DNA of 40,378 bases, taken from NCBI GenBank assembly GCA_022360315.1, contig JAKSDA010000554.1:1-40378 (forward strand). The letters run 5' to 3'. Each line of letters opens with the position of its first letter. Within the stretch, counting starts at the first letter, position 1. Shown in pieces: positions 12,648 to 21,943 of the stretch. The translations under genes were made by a program, and so were the position numbers. Source of the stretch: Pseudomonadota bacterium (lineage in GTDB: Bacteria; Myxococcota_A; Polyangia; Haliangiales; Haliangiaceae). A model generated the notes under the pieces. That model did no database searches and had not been told where the DNA came from. It was given only the letters and a program-made list of their open reading frames with translations.

Positions 12648-15125
12648 ATGCGCCAGCGCGAACTCACAACCGCCATCCTGGCCTCGCTCACGGTTGGGTT
12701 CGCCCTGGCCGCGCTCGGCTCGGTACCGCGCTGGGCGGTCTGTGTTGCCGCGCTTTTGGCTCTGGCCACGGCCGTGCCCCAGGTCGCGTCTCGACGCAGT
12801 GCTCGAAAGGTCTCCCCGCTCATGGTCTTTCTGGCCCTGGCCGCGGGGTTCACCGCACTGCAGCTGATTCCCCTGCCGGCTTTCCTGGTCGGATTCCTGT
12901 CCCCGGTCAAGCTGGACATCGTCCGCGACAACGCCCTGGCCCTGGGCCTGCCCGAGCCCGGCTTCGCGCCGCTTTCGTACGACCCGCCAGCAACCTGGGT
13001 CGAACTGGCCAAAATCATCGGATATCTGGCCTTTGTATTTGCTACGACGCGCCTTGCCATGGCCGAGCGGGGCCGGCAATGGCTGATCCGCACGGTCGCG
13101 ATCTCCGGCTGCGCTATGGCCGCTTGCGCTGTCCTGCACGATCTTTTCGACATGGACACGCTGCTCGGCATCTACCGGCCCCAGTCCCGGCCGGCCCAGT
13201 TTCTCGCCCCGCTCATCAGTGAGAACCATCTGGCCGGTTTTTTGACCCTGACAGTTCCGCTGATGCTGGCCCTGGCGATCGAGTCATCGGGCAGCTGGCG
13301 AGTTCTGTGGCTGACCGGAGTGCTGGGGTCGGCCGGGGTGGTGCTGTTGACCCGATCGCGTGGTGGCGCCGTCGCCCTGGCCGTGGCCGTGCTGCTCTGT
13401 GCGGTTCTGTTTCCGATCCAGCGGCGGCGCCGGCTGGGCCGGCGGCGCCGCCGCCGCCACCTCAAGCTCGACGTGCTGGTCCCGGCCGGTGTCGTGGCAG
13501 CGTGCGTGGCGATCGTGCTGGTCACCCTGGTCGGCGGTGGCGTGCGCGACGAATTCGCCGCCACCTCGTCGGATGAGATCGAGTCGGTCCACGAAAAGCC
13601 CGGCATCTGGCGAACCACCCGCGGTCTCATCGACGACAATCTGTGGACCGGGGTGGGTCGCGGTGCCTTCGAGGTCGCCTTTGCCCGGGTGCATCCCTCG
13701 GGCATCAAGACCTACTCTCATGCCGAGAACGAGTATCTACAGGCCATTGTGGACTGGGGAATGCCGGCCGCGGCAGCGCTGGGACTGGTCATGTTATGGA
13801 CCGTGGTCACAGCGCTTCGCCGCTGGGATCGCAGCTTGCTCGAAACCGGCGTGGTGTGCGGTGTGGCTGCTCTATGCGCGCAGAATTTCGTCGATTTTAA
13901 CCTCGAGCTTCCCGGTGTCGCGCTCGCCGCGCTCGCCGCTGTCGCCATTCTCTTGCCCCAGCAGCTCAAACGGTCGACAGCAAGTCCTGGACGCGTTCCC
14001 GCCCTGCGGATCGCGGGGCTCGCGGTCGGCGCCAGCGTCGTGCTCGTGGCCGCGTCACCGCTGGGCCGCAGCTTTCACGACGAAGGCGATGAACTCAGAG
14101 CCCTCATCGCGCAGGTCGACAGCCGGAGCAGCCCAGAGTCGATCGATCGCGAGTACAACACCGATGAAGCCGACCGGGTCCCCCGGAGGGACGGGGCGAA
14201 CTCGGCAGAGGGATCGGCAGGGTCATCGGCCGAGGCACCGATCGACCGTGGTGCTGTGATCCGCACCGCCATCACCCGCGGCACGGAAATGGTCCAGCGT
14301 CATCCCTCGGACTATTTGATCGCCGGATTGACTGCCAAGGCGTACTTTCTGGCCGGTGACGAGCGCGCGCTCAAACTGATGAACCGGGCCCTGGCGCTCA
14401 ATCCCAACCACGCCGGACTACACGTTTTGACCGCAAAAATGCTGGTTGGTGGCAATCGGCTGGATCAGGCACTCATCGAGTTCACCCTCGCGCTCGGCCA
14501 AGTTACCGAACCGGTCGAGATACTGCGCGATCTCTTGCGCATGTTTCCCGAGCCCGAACAAGCCGCGCGCGGCATTCCCACATCGGCCGGGCGGGTGACT
14601 GTCATGGCTCGCCGTCTCGAGATCATGGGGCGCGCAGACGTCGCCCTGGCGTATGTGCGCCGGGCCATGGCGGACAACCCGAGCAGTGTAGAGATCACCG
14701 AAGAGGCGGCTCGGCTGGCCCTCAAACACGGTGAGCTGCAATTGGCAATGCAGGCCGGAGAGCACCTCTACGAGCGCCGCGGCCGGATCCGGGATGCCCT
14801 TGCGTTCGCCCGTGCACTGAAAGCCGGCGCGCGGCTGCGCGAGGCTCACACGGTGCTCACCGATGCCCTCGACCGCAACGGCTCGGATGGAGACGCTCGT
14901 CAAACCTGGACGTTCTACACCGAACTGGGCGATGTCGAACTGGCCCTCGGGCTCCATCGCGAGGCGCGTCGCCGCTATCAAAAAGCTCTGGCCCTGGCCG
15001 GCAGCCAGACCGACCTGTCGGTTTCGCTCTACCGCAAGCTGGCCGCGATCGAGAAAGCACTGGGCAACACCGACCTGGCCGGCGAAATGCATCGTCGAGC
15101 CAGCGAACTGGAGGCCGGTCGGTGA
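12648..15125 (+). CDS. O-antigen ligase/polymerase family membrane protein with TPR tail
   Basis: This is an 825-aa protein. Residues 1 to about 470 form a multi-span membrane domain of the O-antigen ligase/Wzy_C family, with the characteristic SENHLAGFL, LTRSRGGAVALA and VGRGAFEVAFARVHP segments. The large periplasmic loop contains YSHAENEYLQ, typical of the family. A basic tract RRRRLGRRRRRRH marks a cytoplasmic loop near residue 265. From about 520 onward the chain is helical with TPR-like repeats (MNRALALNPNHAGLHVLTAK), probably outside the membrane. The likely role is polymerisation or ligation of polysaccharide repeat units at the inner membrane. It lies between OPX and the Wzc-type co-polymerase, which favours a Wzy polymerase role. 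Confidence 0.85.
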   Translation: MRQRELTTAILASLTVGFALAALGSVPRWAVCVAALLALATAVPQVASRRSARKVSPLMVFLALAAGFTALQLIPLPAFLVGFLSPVKLDIVRDNALALGLPEPGFAPLSYDPPATWVELAKIIGYLAFVFATTRLAMAERGRQWLIRTVAISGCAMAACAVLHDLFDMDTLLGIYRPQSRPAQFLAPLISENHLAGFLTLTVPLMLALAIESSGSWRVLWLTGVLGSAGVVLLTRSRGGAVALAVAVLLCAVLFPIQRRRRLGRRRRRRHLKLDVLVPAGVVAACVAIVLVTLVGGGVRDEFAATSSDEIESVHEKPGIWRTTRGLIDDNLWTGVGRGAFEVAFARVHPSGIKTYSHAENEYLQAIVDWGMPAAAALGLVMLWTVVTALRRWDRSLLETGVVCGVAALCAQNFVDFNLELPGVALAALAAVAILLPQQLKRSTASPGRVPALRIAGLAVGASVVLVAASPLGRSFHDEGDELRALIAQVDSRSSPESIDREYNTDEADRVPRRDGANSAEGSAGSSAEAPIDRGAVIRTAITRGTEMVQRHPSDYLIAGLTAKAYFLAGDERALKLMNRALALNPNHAGLHVLTAKMLVGGNRLDQALIEFTLALGQVTEPVEILRDLLRMFPEPEQAARGIPTSAGRVTVMARRLEIMGRADVALAYVRRAMADNPSSVEITEEAARLALKHGELQLAMQAGEHLYERRGRIRDALAFARALKAGARLREAHTVLTDALDRNGSDGDARQTWTFYTELGDVELALGLHREARRRYQKALALAGSQTDLSVSLYRKLAAIEKALGNTDLAGEMHRRASELEAGR

Positions 15126-15312
15126 ATCTGTGCCGCTCGCGGGTTTCTCACCTCGGGCAACCCGGACATTCCGTGCCGCCCCGGCATGCCATGACCGGGC
15201 CGGGGTTCCGTGGTAAATTCACCGCTGGAGTCAATCCCGGCCATTGTGGTGCACGGGGAGATCGACCCGACTCGTCGAGCCACGATCGGCGAGGCCAACC
15301 CCACTTCCGGCG

Positions 15313-17571
15313 ATGAATCAGCAAGCTCCCACCAGCGGCCCGGCGTCCCTGGACGACGAGTTTCCGACGGTCAGTCTCCGACGTTACTGGGCGGTTTTGC
15401 GCAAACGGATCTGGATCGTGGCTGCGGTCGTTGCAGTCGGGCTCACTGCCGCAGTGATCTATACCAAGCAACGGCCGCGGATTTTTCAGGCAACTGCCAG
15501 TGTGGTCATCGACCCGACCGCGCCGCAAGTGTTTGGCAGCCAGGTTCAGGAGGTCGTTCAGCTCGGCGCGGGCAGCTATTGGTCCAATCAGGAGTATTAC
15601 AACACTCAGATCCAGGTCATGACCAAATACGACCTGATCGAGCGAACCGTGTCCAACCCGGTCAACGCCCGGCTCACCGCCAGTCTGCTCGAAAAAAGCC
15701 AGGACACCACACGGTTCGAGGACGACGAGGTGCACGAGGCGACCGAGCTACTGGCCCTCATGCTGGGCGCCAGCCAGAACCAGGACAGTCGCATCGTCAG
15801 TTTGCACGTGCAGCATACCGATCCCCGGCTGGCGGTCGAGCTGGCCAACGCTCATATCGACACGTTTTACGAGTACAGCAAGGGCGTGCGCGGCAAGGAC
15901 ACCCAGGAGATCACGGTATTTCTCGACGATGAGCTGAGGGGCGCGGCCGACCGGCTGCGCGAGGTCGAAAATCAGTTGCTCGACTACAGAAAGAACGAGG
16001 ACCTGCTGTCGCTATCTCTGCAGGACAAGCAGAATATCCTGGCCGCGGACATTGCCGAGTACAGCACGGCGTTGCGCGAGGCGCGTATCGAGCGCATAAG
16101 GCTCGGCGCCCAGCGCAGGCGCGCCGCGGCGCTGAGCGACGAGGACGTCCTCGAGTCACCGATTTTTGCCCTGGCCTCGCAAAGCGGCGCGGCCGGGGCC
16201 GGAGTGGTCGATACGCTCAAAGAGCAATACATGCGCGAAAAGCACAAACTGGCCGAGCTCAGCCAGGAACTCGGCCCGCTTCATCCGGAGTATAGGCGGC
16301 AGGAAAAGAAGGTCGCCGAGCAGCTCGGAGCCATCAAGGGCGAGGTACGGCGCGCCATGCGCGAGCTCGAGGAGCGCTACCAGAGCGCGCTGGACAGCGA
16401 GCGCAAATTTCAGGCCGAGGTCGATCGCCTCAAGGGCGAGGCCTTCGAGATCGGTCCCAAAACGGTCGAGTACAACCAACTCAAGCGCCAGCAGCAGTCG
16501 GCCGAGGAAAACTACAAATTGCTGCTCAATCGGCGACGGGCCAGCGAGTTGACCGGAAAAAATCGCACCACCAACGTATCTCTGCACACTCGGGCGCGCA
16601 CTGCAATTCTGGTCTATCCCCGCATGATGACCAACCTGGCTGTGGCTGGTCTACTATCTCTGGTGCTCGGCCTGGGTCTGGCATTCTTGCTCGATTTCAT
16701 GGATCGCACCATCAAGTCGGCTGATGACATCGAGCGGGTGGTGGGCGCTCCGCTCCTGGGTACCATTCCCAAGGTCGAAGACGAAGATCTGGGCGATATC
16801 ACGGATGATGACGACGGCAGGGTAGAGCGCGCGCGCGACCTGTATGTGCTCGACCAGCAGGACTCGCCGGTCGCCGAGCACTGTCGATCGATTCGCACCA
16901 ACATTCTATTCAGCTCGGTCAATCGGCCGATGAAGACGATCACCGTGTCGAGTCCGCAGAAAGGCGAGGGCAAGACCACGAGCGCGATCTACATGGGCAT
17001 CATCATGGCGCAGAGCAACCAGCGTGTGCTCCTGGTCGACACCGACATGCGGCGGCCCCGGCTGCACCAATCGCTGCTCGACAACGAGCCGATTCAGGTC
17101 GGGCTCAGCCACCTTCTTGTCGCCGATCGGGTGGCCGACGAAGAATTCGACCGGGTCATCCGGCCGACCGAGATCCCCGGGCTGGATGTTCTGCCCTGTG
17201 GACAGCGGCCGCCCAACCCGGCCGAGCTCCTGCTCACCGAGCGCTTCAAGGAGATCCTGGTCGCTCTCGAACGGCGTTACGACCGAGTCTTGCTCGACTC
17301 GCCGCCGCTGATCCTGCTAAACGATGCGGTCGTACTGTCCCGGCTATCGGACGGCGTCATCATGGTAGCCCAGGCCGGGTCGACCTCGATCGACGATATC
17401 ATGCGATCGACCCGTATGATTCGCGACGTCGATGCGCCCATTCTCGGGGTGATTTTGAATAACACATCACGGGGTGAGGGCACGTATTACTACAATTATT
17501 ATTATCAGGGTGCATACGGCGGTCCGGGCGACGAGCCACCGACCGACGACAAGGCCGATCGAGCGGCGTGA
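15313..17571 (+). CDS. polysaccharide co-polymerase / BY-type tyrosine kinase (Wzc-like)
   Basis: This 752-aa inner-membrane protein fuses a Wzz domain to a cytoplasmic bacterial tyrosine kinase. The first membrane helix is IWIVAAVVAVGLTAAVIY (about 33-50). A long periplasmic coiled coil follows, then a second helix near 440-465 (NLAVAGLLSLVLGLGLAFLL) preceded by a Pro-rich edge. The kinase has Walker A SPQKGEGKTT (547-556), Walker A' LLVDTDMRRP (573-582) and Walker B VLLDSPP (659-665). The C-terminal tail has a tyrosine cluster YYYNYYY (725-731), the autophosphorylation region. It controls chain length and export together with OPX. The ATG at 15313 is chosen; an earlier in-frame start at 15244 lacks support. 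The cognate phosphatase is not in this window. Confidence 0.92.
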   Translation: MNQQAPTSGPASLDDEFPTVSLRRYWAVLRKRIWIVAAVVAVGLTAAVIYTKQRPRIFQATASVVIDPTAPQVFGSQVQEVVQLGAGSYWSNQEYYNTQIQVMTKYDLIERTVSNPVNARLTASLLEKSQDTTRFEDDEVHEATELLALMLGASQNQDSRIVSLHVQHTDPRLAVELANAHIDTFYEYSKGVRGKDTQEITVFLDDELRGAADRLREVENQLLDYRKNEDLLSLSLQDKQNILAADIAEYSTALREARIERIRLGAQRRRAAALSDEDVLESPIFALASQSGAAGAGVVDTLKEQYMREKHKLAELSQELGPLHPEYRRQEKKVAEQLGAIKGEVRRAMRELEERYQSALDSERKFQAEVDRLKGEAFEIGPKTVEYNQLKRQQQSAEENYKLLLNRRRASELTGKNRTTNVSLHTRARTAILVYPRMMTNLAVAGLLSLVLGLGLAFLLDFMDRTIKSADDIERVVGAPLLGTIPKVEDEDLGDITDDDDGRVERARDLYVLDQQDSPVAEHCRSIRTNILFSSVNRPMKTITVSSPQKGEGKTTSAIYMGIIMAQSNQRVLLVDTDMRRPRLHQSLLDNEPIQVGLSHLLVADRVADEEFDRVIRPTEIPGLDVLPCGQRPPNPAELLLTERFKEILVALERRYDRVLLDSPPLILLNDAVVLSRLSDGVIMVAQAGSTSIDDIMRSTRMIRDVDAPILGVILNNTSRGEGTYYYNYYYQGAYGGPGDEPPTDDKADRAA

Positions 17572-17580
17572 GCGCGCGAT

Positions 17581-19284
17581 TCATTTGGCGACCAGGTACT
17601 GGCCGAGCGCGAGGTACTCGAGGCCGCTCTTGCGAAACACATGCATGGCTTGCTCGGGTCCGAGCACGATGGGCTCGCCGTGTAGATTAAACGACGTGTT
17701 GAGCAACACGCCGCGTCCTGTCTCCTCTTCGAAGCACGACAGGATGCGGTAGTAGTCGGGGTTGTGCTCTCGGCGTACCGTCTGCGTGCGCGCGGTCAGG
17801 TCGGCGTTGTGCACCGCACCCATGAATTCTCCAACCCGGTCCCCGGTGTCGAACGTGTGCATCATGTACGGGCTTTCGAATCCCTCACTGGCCTCGAAAT
17901 AGTCGCGCAGACGCTCGTACCGGACGACTGGGGCAAACGGCATCCAGAAGTCGCGCTTCTTGATCATCTGGTTGATCACCCGGACCACATCGGGATTGCG
18001 CGGATCGGCCAGGATCGACCGATTGCCCAGGGCCCGGGCGCCGAACTCCATGCGCCCCTTGCACCTGGCCACCGGATGCCCTGAGGACAGAATTTTGGCC
18101 ACTTCGGCCTCGATATCGCCGTGGCGATGGTAGGAGTAGCCGCTCGCCTCGACAACCCGGGCAGCGTCTTGGTCCGCGACGTCGGTGCCGACGTAGATGT
18201 TTCCGTCGAGCGGCGGAATGGCCGTGCCATCGCCGGTTCGCCTGGCCTGGGCATACCAGGCAATGCCGAACGACATGCTCTCGTCGCCACACGAGGGCGC
18301 GATGCCCAGATAGTCGACCTCGGGCAGTTCGCGCAGCCGCTTGTTGGCCTTGACGTTCATGAACACACCACCCGCGCATACGACATTGCGAATCCCGGTC
18401 TTGCGAATTGCGGCGCCTACCAGATCGACCACGATCTCCTCGCATAGGTTCTGCAGGCCGGCACACGCGTTGTCGAAGCGCATGCCGCGCAACATGGCGT
18501 GCAACCGGCGCAGAACTGCAAACGTCGGCTCGACAGTTCGACGCCGCAAGCGCAGCCCGTCCCGGTCGACCTCGATCAGCTGGCGAAACGCCTCGGTGGC
18601 CGCGGCTGCGTACTGGGACGAAGCGTACGGAGCCATGCCCATGAGTTTGTACTCGTGCTCGAGCGGCACAAAGCCCATGGCCCCGGTGGTCAGGGCGTAG
18701 ATCGCGCCGAGCGAGTCGGTAAACGGGGTCGCCGCAATGCGCCGGAGCTGGCCCCGCTCGCCGATCGAAACCGTGCCCGATTCGAGATCACCCTTGCCGT
18801 CCAGAGTGATGACCAAGTGAGGCGAGTTCGGGTCTTTGCGCATGCCGAAATAGGCGGTGGCTGCATGCCCGAGGTGATGGGGATAGCGCTGGCACTGCTC
18901 GGCGCGAAAGCCGAGCTTTACCGCCGTGGCGCGCCGTTCTGACCAACCCAGATTGTGGGCTATCCGGTACACTGGATACCACAGGGCCAGCCGCCGCGCC
19001 GTGCCGACAAGGGTCTGTTCTCGCTCGATCGAGGTCCGCTGGGAGCGGACCTGAAAGCGAGCCGGTGCCCGCCGCATGGAGGCGAAGGCGAGCTCTTCGA
19101 TGTCGTCCGGTCGCAGGCCCGAATGGGCCAGACAGGCCTGGATGGACCGGGTGGGAAAGCCGTAGTAATTCTTGGTTCCAGCCAGGCGCTCCTCCTGAAT
19201 AGCAAACTCCAGAAACCCGTCTTTGACCAGGGCAGCCGCTGCATTGTGCCCGTCGTGTACGCCGATGATGTACTGCGCTTTCAC
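17581..19284 (-). CDS. carbamoyltransferase (NodU/CmcH/TobZ family)
   Basis: This 567-aa enzyme of the NodU/CmcH/TobZ carbamoyltransferase family transfers a carbamoyl group from carbamoyl phosphate (through carbamoyl-AMP) to a hydroxyl group, often of a sugar. The N-terminal Kae1-like domain begins YIIGVHDGHNAAAALV and contains HHLGHAATAYF, the metal/nucleotide-binding His motif. The YrdC-like C-terminal domain carries GRMEFGARALGNRS and LLNTSFNLHGEPIV. The start is the GTG at 19284, preceded by GGAGACAGG; a longer open frame upstream lacks family sequence. It is antisense to its neighbours, convergent with the Wzc gene (9 bp apart) and divergent from the glycosyltransferase (48 bp). The context suggests it decorates the polysaccharide made here, but a secondary metabolite is possible. 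Confidence 0.9.
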   Translation of the reverse strand: MKAQYIIGVHDGHNAAAALVKDGFLEFAIQEERLAGTKNYYGFPTRSIQACLAHSGLRPDDIEELAFASMRRAPARFQVRSQRTSIEREQTLVGTARRLALWYPVYRIAHNLGWSERRATAVKLGFRAEQCQRYPHHLGHAATAYFGMRKDPNSPHLVITLDGKGDLESGTVSIGERGQLRRIAATPFTDSLGAIYALTTGAMGFVPLEHEYKLMGMAPYASSQYAAAATEAFRQLIEVDRDGLRLRRRTVEPTFAVLRRLHAMLRGMRFDNACAGLQNLCEEIVVDLVGAAIRKTGIRNVVCAGGVFMNVKANKRLRELPEVDYLGIAPSCGDESMSFGIAWYAQARRTGDGTAIPPLDGNIYVGTDVADQDAARVVEASGYSYHRHGDIEAEVAKILSSGHPVARCKGRMEFGARALGNRSILADPRNPDVVRVINQMIKKRDFWMPFAPVVRYERLRDYFEASEGFESPYMMHTFDTGDRVGEFMGAVHNADLTARTQTVRREHNPDYYRILSCFEEETGRGVLLNTSFNLHGEPIVLGPEQAMHVFRKSGLEYLALGQYLVAK

Positions 19285-19332
19285 GACCTGTCTCCTTGCG
19301 CGCAGGCGAAAGTTAGACCGTAGTATGAGATC

Positions 19333-20559
19333 GTGAGTCTCCTCTCTGCAATGCGTGCGGGCCGCCATGATCGATTGCCCGATGTGGGCTCGCTCCGGCT
19401 GGTCGTAGCGGTGACCGACCCGATGGCGCTCTTGCTCTTGCGCGGTCAACTGGCCGCTGCCCGCACAGCCGGATTTGACGTGACTGTGATCAGCGGGCCG
19501 GGCAAGCAAGCGGCGCGCATCGCTGCTGCCGAAAATGTGCGCCATATTGCTGTGGCCATGGAGCGCGGCATTTCACCGTGGCGCGATGTCCGATCGCTGT
19601 GGCGCCTCTACGGCGTCTTGCGCGCACTCGAGCCCGATATCGTCAACGCGAGTACACCCAAGGCCGGGCTTCTGGTCACCCTGGCAGCGCGGCTCGCCGG
19701 TGTGCCGGGCCGGATTCACACGCTGCGCGGGCTGCGCTTCGAGACCACCACCGGCGCCACACGGATCCTGCTCATGGCCATGACCTGGCTCACCTGTGGA
19801 CTTGCCCGGCGCGTGATCTGTATCAGTCCGAGCTTGCGCCAAAAAGCCATTGCCAGCGGCGTGGTCTCGGCCGACAAGGCGGTGGTCCTGGGCGCGGGAT
19901 CCAGCAATGGCATTGACGTGGCGCGGTTTACCGCCACCGCGGCAATGCGCGAGCAGGCCGGTCAGCTGCGCCGCAGCGTGGGCATTCCGCCAACGGTGCC
20001 GGTGCTGGGATTTGTCGGCCGGATCGCGCGAGACAAGGGCATTGTCGAGCTGGTCGAGGCGTGGCGCAGCTTGCGCAAGAACTTTGCCGATCTGCACTGG
20101 CTGGTTCTCGGCCCGGCCGATCCCACCGACCCGGTCACGCCGGCCATCCATGCCGAGCTTCACCGCGATCCGCGGATTCACTGGCTGGGCAGGCACGACG
20201 ATGTGGTCCCGGCCTATCTCGCCATGGACCTGCTCGCCTTGCCCACCTACCGGGAAGGATTTGGCAATGTGCTGATCGAGGCGGCAGCGCTGGAAATCGC
20301 CACCGTGGCGACCCGGGTCACGGGCTGCGTGGACGCAGTTGCCGACGGGGTTACTGGCACGCTGGTCGCACCGCGCGACGCACGAGCACTCGAGCGGGCG
20401 ATCGAAGCCTATTTGCGCGATCCCGAGCGGCGCGTCGAGCACGGCCGGGCCGGCCGGGCGCGAGTGCGCGAGCTATTCGACCACAACCTCTTGTGGGACC
20501 ACCTGCACCGCGAGTATCGAGCCCTGGGCCGTGCCGCCGGAGTCGCGCGAGAATTCTAG
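19333..20559 (+). CDS. GT4-family glycosyltransferase
   Basis: This 408-aa glycosyltransferase has the GT-B fold and belongs to family GT4. The N-terminal acceptor domain starts VVAVTDPMALLLLRGQL and contains VNASTPKAGLLVTLAAR. The donor-binding domain includes GFVGRIARDKGIVELVEAW and the E-x7-E motif in REGFGNVLIEAAALE. The overall layout resembles CapM/WcaA-like enzymes of exopolysaccharide synthesis that act at the cytoplasmic face of the inner membrane. The sugar specificity cannot be read from sequence. The start is a GTG at 19333, with an ATG at 19351 as alternative; neither has a strong ribosome-binding site. It shares a 48-bp divergent gap with the carbamoyltransferase, so the two may be co-regulated. 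Confidence 0.88.
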   Translation: MSLLSAMRAGRHDRLPDVGSLRLVVAVTDPMALLLLRGQLAAARTAGFDVTVISGPGKQAARIAAAENVRHIAVAMERGISPWRDVRSLWRLYGVLRALEPDIVNASTPKAGLLVTLAARLAGVPGRIHTLRGLRFETTTGATRILLMAMTWLTCGLARRVICISPSLRQKAIASGVVSADKAVVLGAGSSNGIDVARFTATAAMREQAGQLRRSVGIPPTVPVLGFVGRIARDKGIVELVEAWRSLRKNFADLHWLVLGPADPTDPVTPAIHAELHRDPRIHWLGRHDDVVPAYLAMDLLALPTYREGFGNVLIEAAALEIATVATRVTGCVDAVADGVTGTLVAPRDARALERAIEAYLRDPERRVEHGRAGRARVRELFDHNLLWDHLHREYRALGRAAGVAREF

Positions 20560-20606
20560 CCCGGGCCAACGAGCTGCGGCGGCGGGCAGCCGTGGCACGG
20601 ATGGCA

Positions 20607-20635
20607 TTGCACTGTGTGCACGATACGAGTAGATT
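20607..20635 (+). promoter_or_regulatory. candidate sigma-70 promoter of lipoprotein-queA unit
   Basis: TTGCAC (20607-20612) and TAGATT (20630-20635) are spaced exactly 17 bp apart. The expected start point near 20642 would give a leader of about 45 nt to the small GTG-started gene at 20687. Confidence 0.45.
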
Positions 20636-20686
20636 GCCGGCCGGCCTGTTCGGGTCGAAGGTGACCACTACAACAGGAGACTACCA

Positions 20687-20815
20687 GTGAGCAACCATAC
20701 AATCGCTCCACGTGTTGGCGTCCTGGCGTCCGCAGCGGCCGTGACTGCGCTACTGGTGGGCTGCGGCAGAGATGACGCAATCGACGGCACTGGCATTCAT
20801 GCGCGGCCGCTCTGA
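20687..20815 (+). CDS. putative small lipoprotein, 42 aa
   Basis: A GTG at 20687 follows a strong AGGAGA (20675-20680) with 6-nt spacing and opens a 42-residue frame. It begins MSNHTIAPRVGVLASAAAV and continues TALLVGCGRDD: a hydrophobic segment ending in a lipobox LLVGC, then a short hydrophilic tail. This is the design of a tiny lipoprotein. The frame overlaps the start of queA and ends at TGA 20813-20815. It may be a real small protein, a truncated lipoprotein remnant, or a leader that couples translation into queA. The promoter and ribosome-binding site favour translation. Confidence 0.45.
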   Translation: MSNHTIAPRVGVLASAAAVTALLVGCGRDDAIDGTGIHARPL

Positions 20816-21896
20816 TTACTGGTTCCACTTGCCCCCGGCGCAGATCGCTCAGGTGCCCGTCGAGGACCGCGATGCCTCCCGCCTTTTGATTGTCGCGCCG
20901 GACGGCCCGTTGTGCGACCGGCATTTTTCCGACATTGTCGCGTTCATCCCCGAGGACGCGGTGTTGGTGGTCAATGACGTCCGGGTTATTCCGGCTCGCC
21001 TGCGCACTGTCAAGCCGACCGGCGGAGCGGTCGAGCTCTTGTTCCTGGAGCCCGAACGGGACGCAGAAAAGGCGCGGCCAGGCTGCGGCAGCGAAACCTG
21101 GCGGTGTCTGGCCAGGTCGAGCAAGGCCCTTCGGCCCGGCATGGACCTGCGTGTGCGCGACGGCAATGGCGAAGTCGTGACCGTCTTGCACGGCCGCGAC
21201 TCGGACGCGACCATCGTGGTTGCACTACCGCAGCCCGCGCTCGACTTGCTCGATCGGTATGGCGAGGTGCCATTGCCGCCCTATATCGCGCGGCCGGGTG
21301 GACCCGATCGGTTCGACCGCGAGCGCTATCAGACCGTATACGCCGACCGGCCCGGTGCGGTCGCTGCTCCCACCGCTGGACTTCACTTTACCGACAACAT
21401 TCTGGACCGATTGCGCGGCCGTGGTGTGACCATCGCGCCGCTCACGCTCCATGTCGGGCTGGGCACGTTTGCCCCGATGCGCGTCGAGGCAATCGACGAT
21501 CACGTGATGCACGAGGAGCGTTACGCCATCTCCGAGTCGAGCGCGCGCGCGATCAATCGCGCCCTGGCCGAAAAGCGGCCCGTCATTGCGGTGGGTACGA
21601 CCTGCGTGCGGGCATTGGAGAGCGCAGCGGCGCGATCGGACATCCAGGACGCACAGACCGGGCCGGGACTGATCCCGGCTGGCCCGGGGGCGACGGATCT
21701 ATTTATTCGGCCGGGATACCGCTTTCGTGTGGTCGATCGCCTGATCACCAATTTTCACCTGCCCGAGTCGACCCTGCTCATGTTGGTCTGTGCTCTGGGC
21801 GGGTACGATCGCCTCATGGCTGCATATCGCCACGCCGTGGCCGCCGGTTACCGGTTTTTCAGCTACGGCGACGCCATGCTCGTGTGGCGCAGTTGA
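20799..21896 (+). CDS. queA: S-adenosylmethionine:tRNA ribosyltransferase-isomerase
   Basis: This 365-aa QueA transfers and isomerises the ribosyl part of S-adenosylmethionine onto preQ1 at the wobble position of tRNAs with GUN anticodons, giving epoxyqueuosine. The N-terminus SDYWFHLPPAQIAQVP matches the family opening. VVNDVRVIPARL, PPYIARP, RYQTVYADRPGAVAAPTAGLHFT, LHVGLGTFAPM and NFHLPESTLLMLV are the diagnostic blocks. The ATG at 20799 aligns with known QueA starts; an upstream in-frame ATG at 20772 would add nine residues. The start lies inside the small lipoprotein frame, in another phase. No other queuosine genes are in the window. The gene is convergent with the giant kinase gene. 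Confidence 0.95.
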   Translation: MRGRSDYWFHLPPAQIAQVPVEDRDASRLLIVAPDGPLCDRHFSDIVAFIPEDAVLVVNDVRVIPARLRTVKPTGGAVELLFLEPERDAEKARPGCGSETWRCLARSSKALRPGMDLRVRDGNGEVVTVLHGRDSDATIVVALPQPALDLLDRYGEVPLPPYIARPGGPDRFDRERYQTVYADRPGAVAAPTAGLHFTDNILDRLRGRGVTIAPLTLHVGLGTFAPMRVEAIDDHVMHEERYAISESSARAINRALAEKRPVIAVGTTCVRALESAAARSDIQDAQTGPGLIPAGPGATDLFIRPGYRFRVVDRLITNFHLPESTLLMLVCALGGYDRLMAAYRHAVAAGYRFFSYGDAMLVWRS

Positions 21897-21943
21897 GACC
21901 AGATGCCCGAGCGCCACGCAGACCGCGGTCCCAAACCATGTTG

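Noticed and set aside
19285..19545. 87-residue N-terminal extension of the carbamoyltransferase
   Set aside because: It overlaps the divergent glycosyltransferase start and contains no family sequence; the GTG at 19284 with GGAGACAGG matches the known start of the fold.
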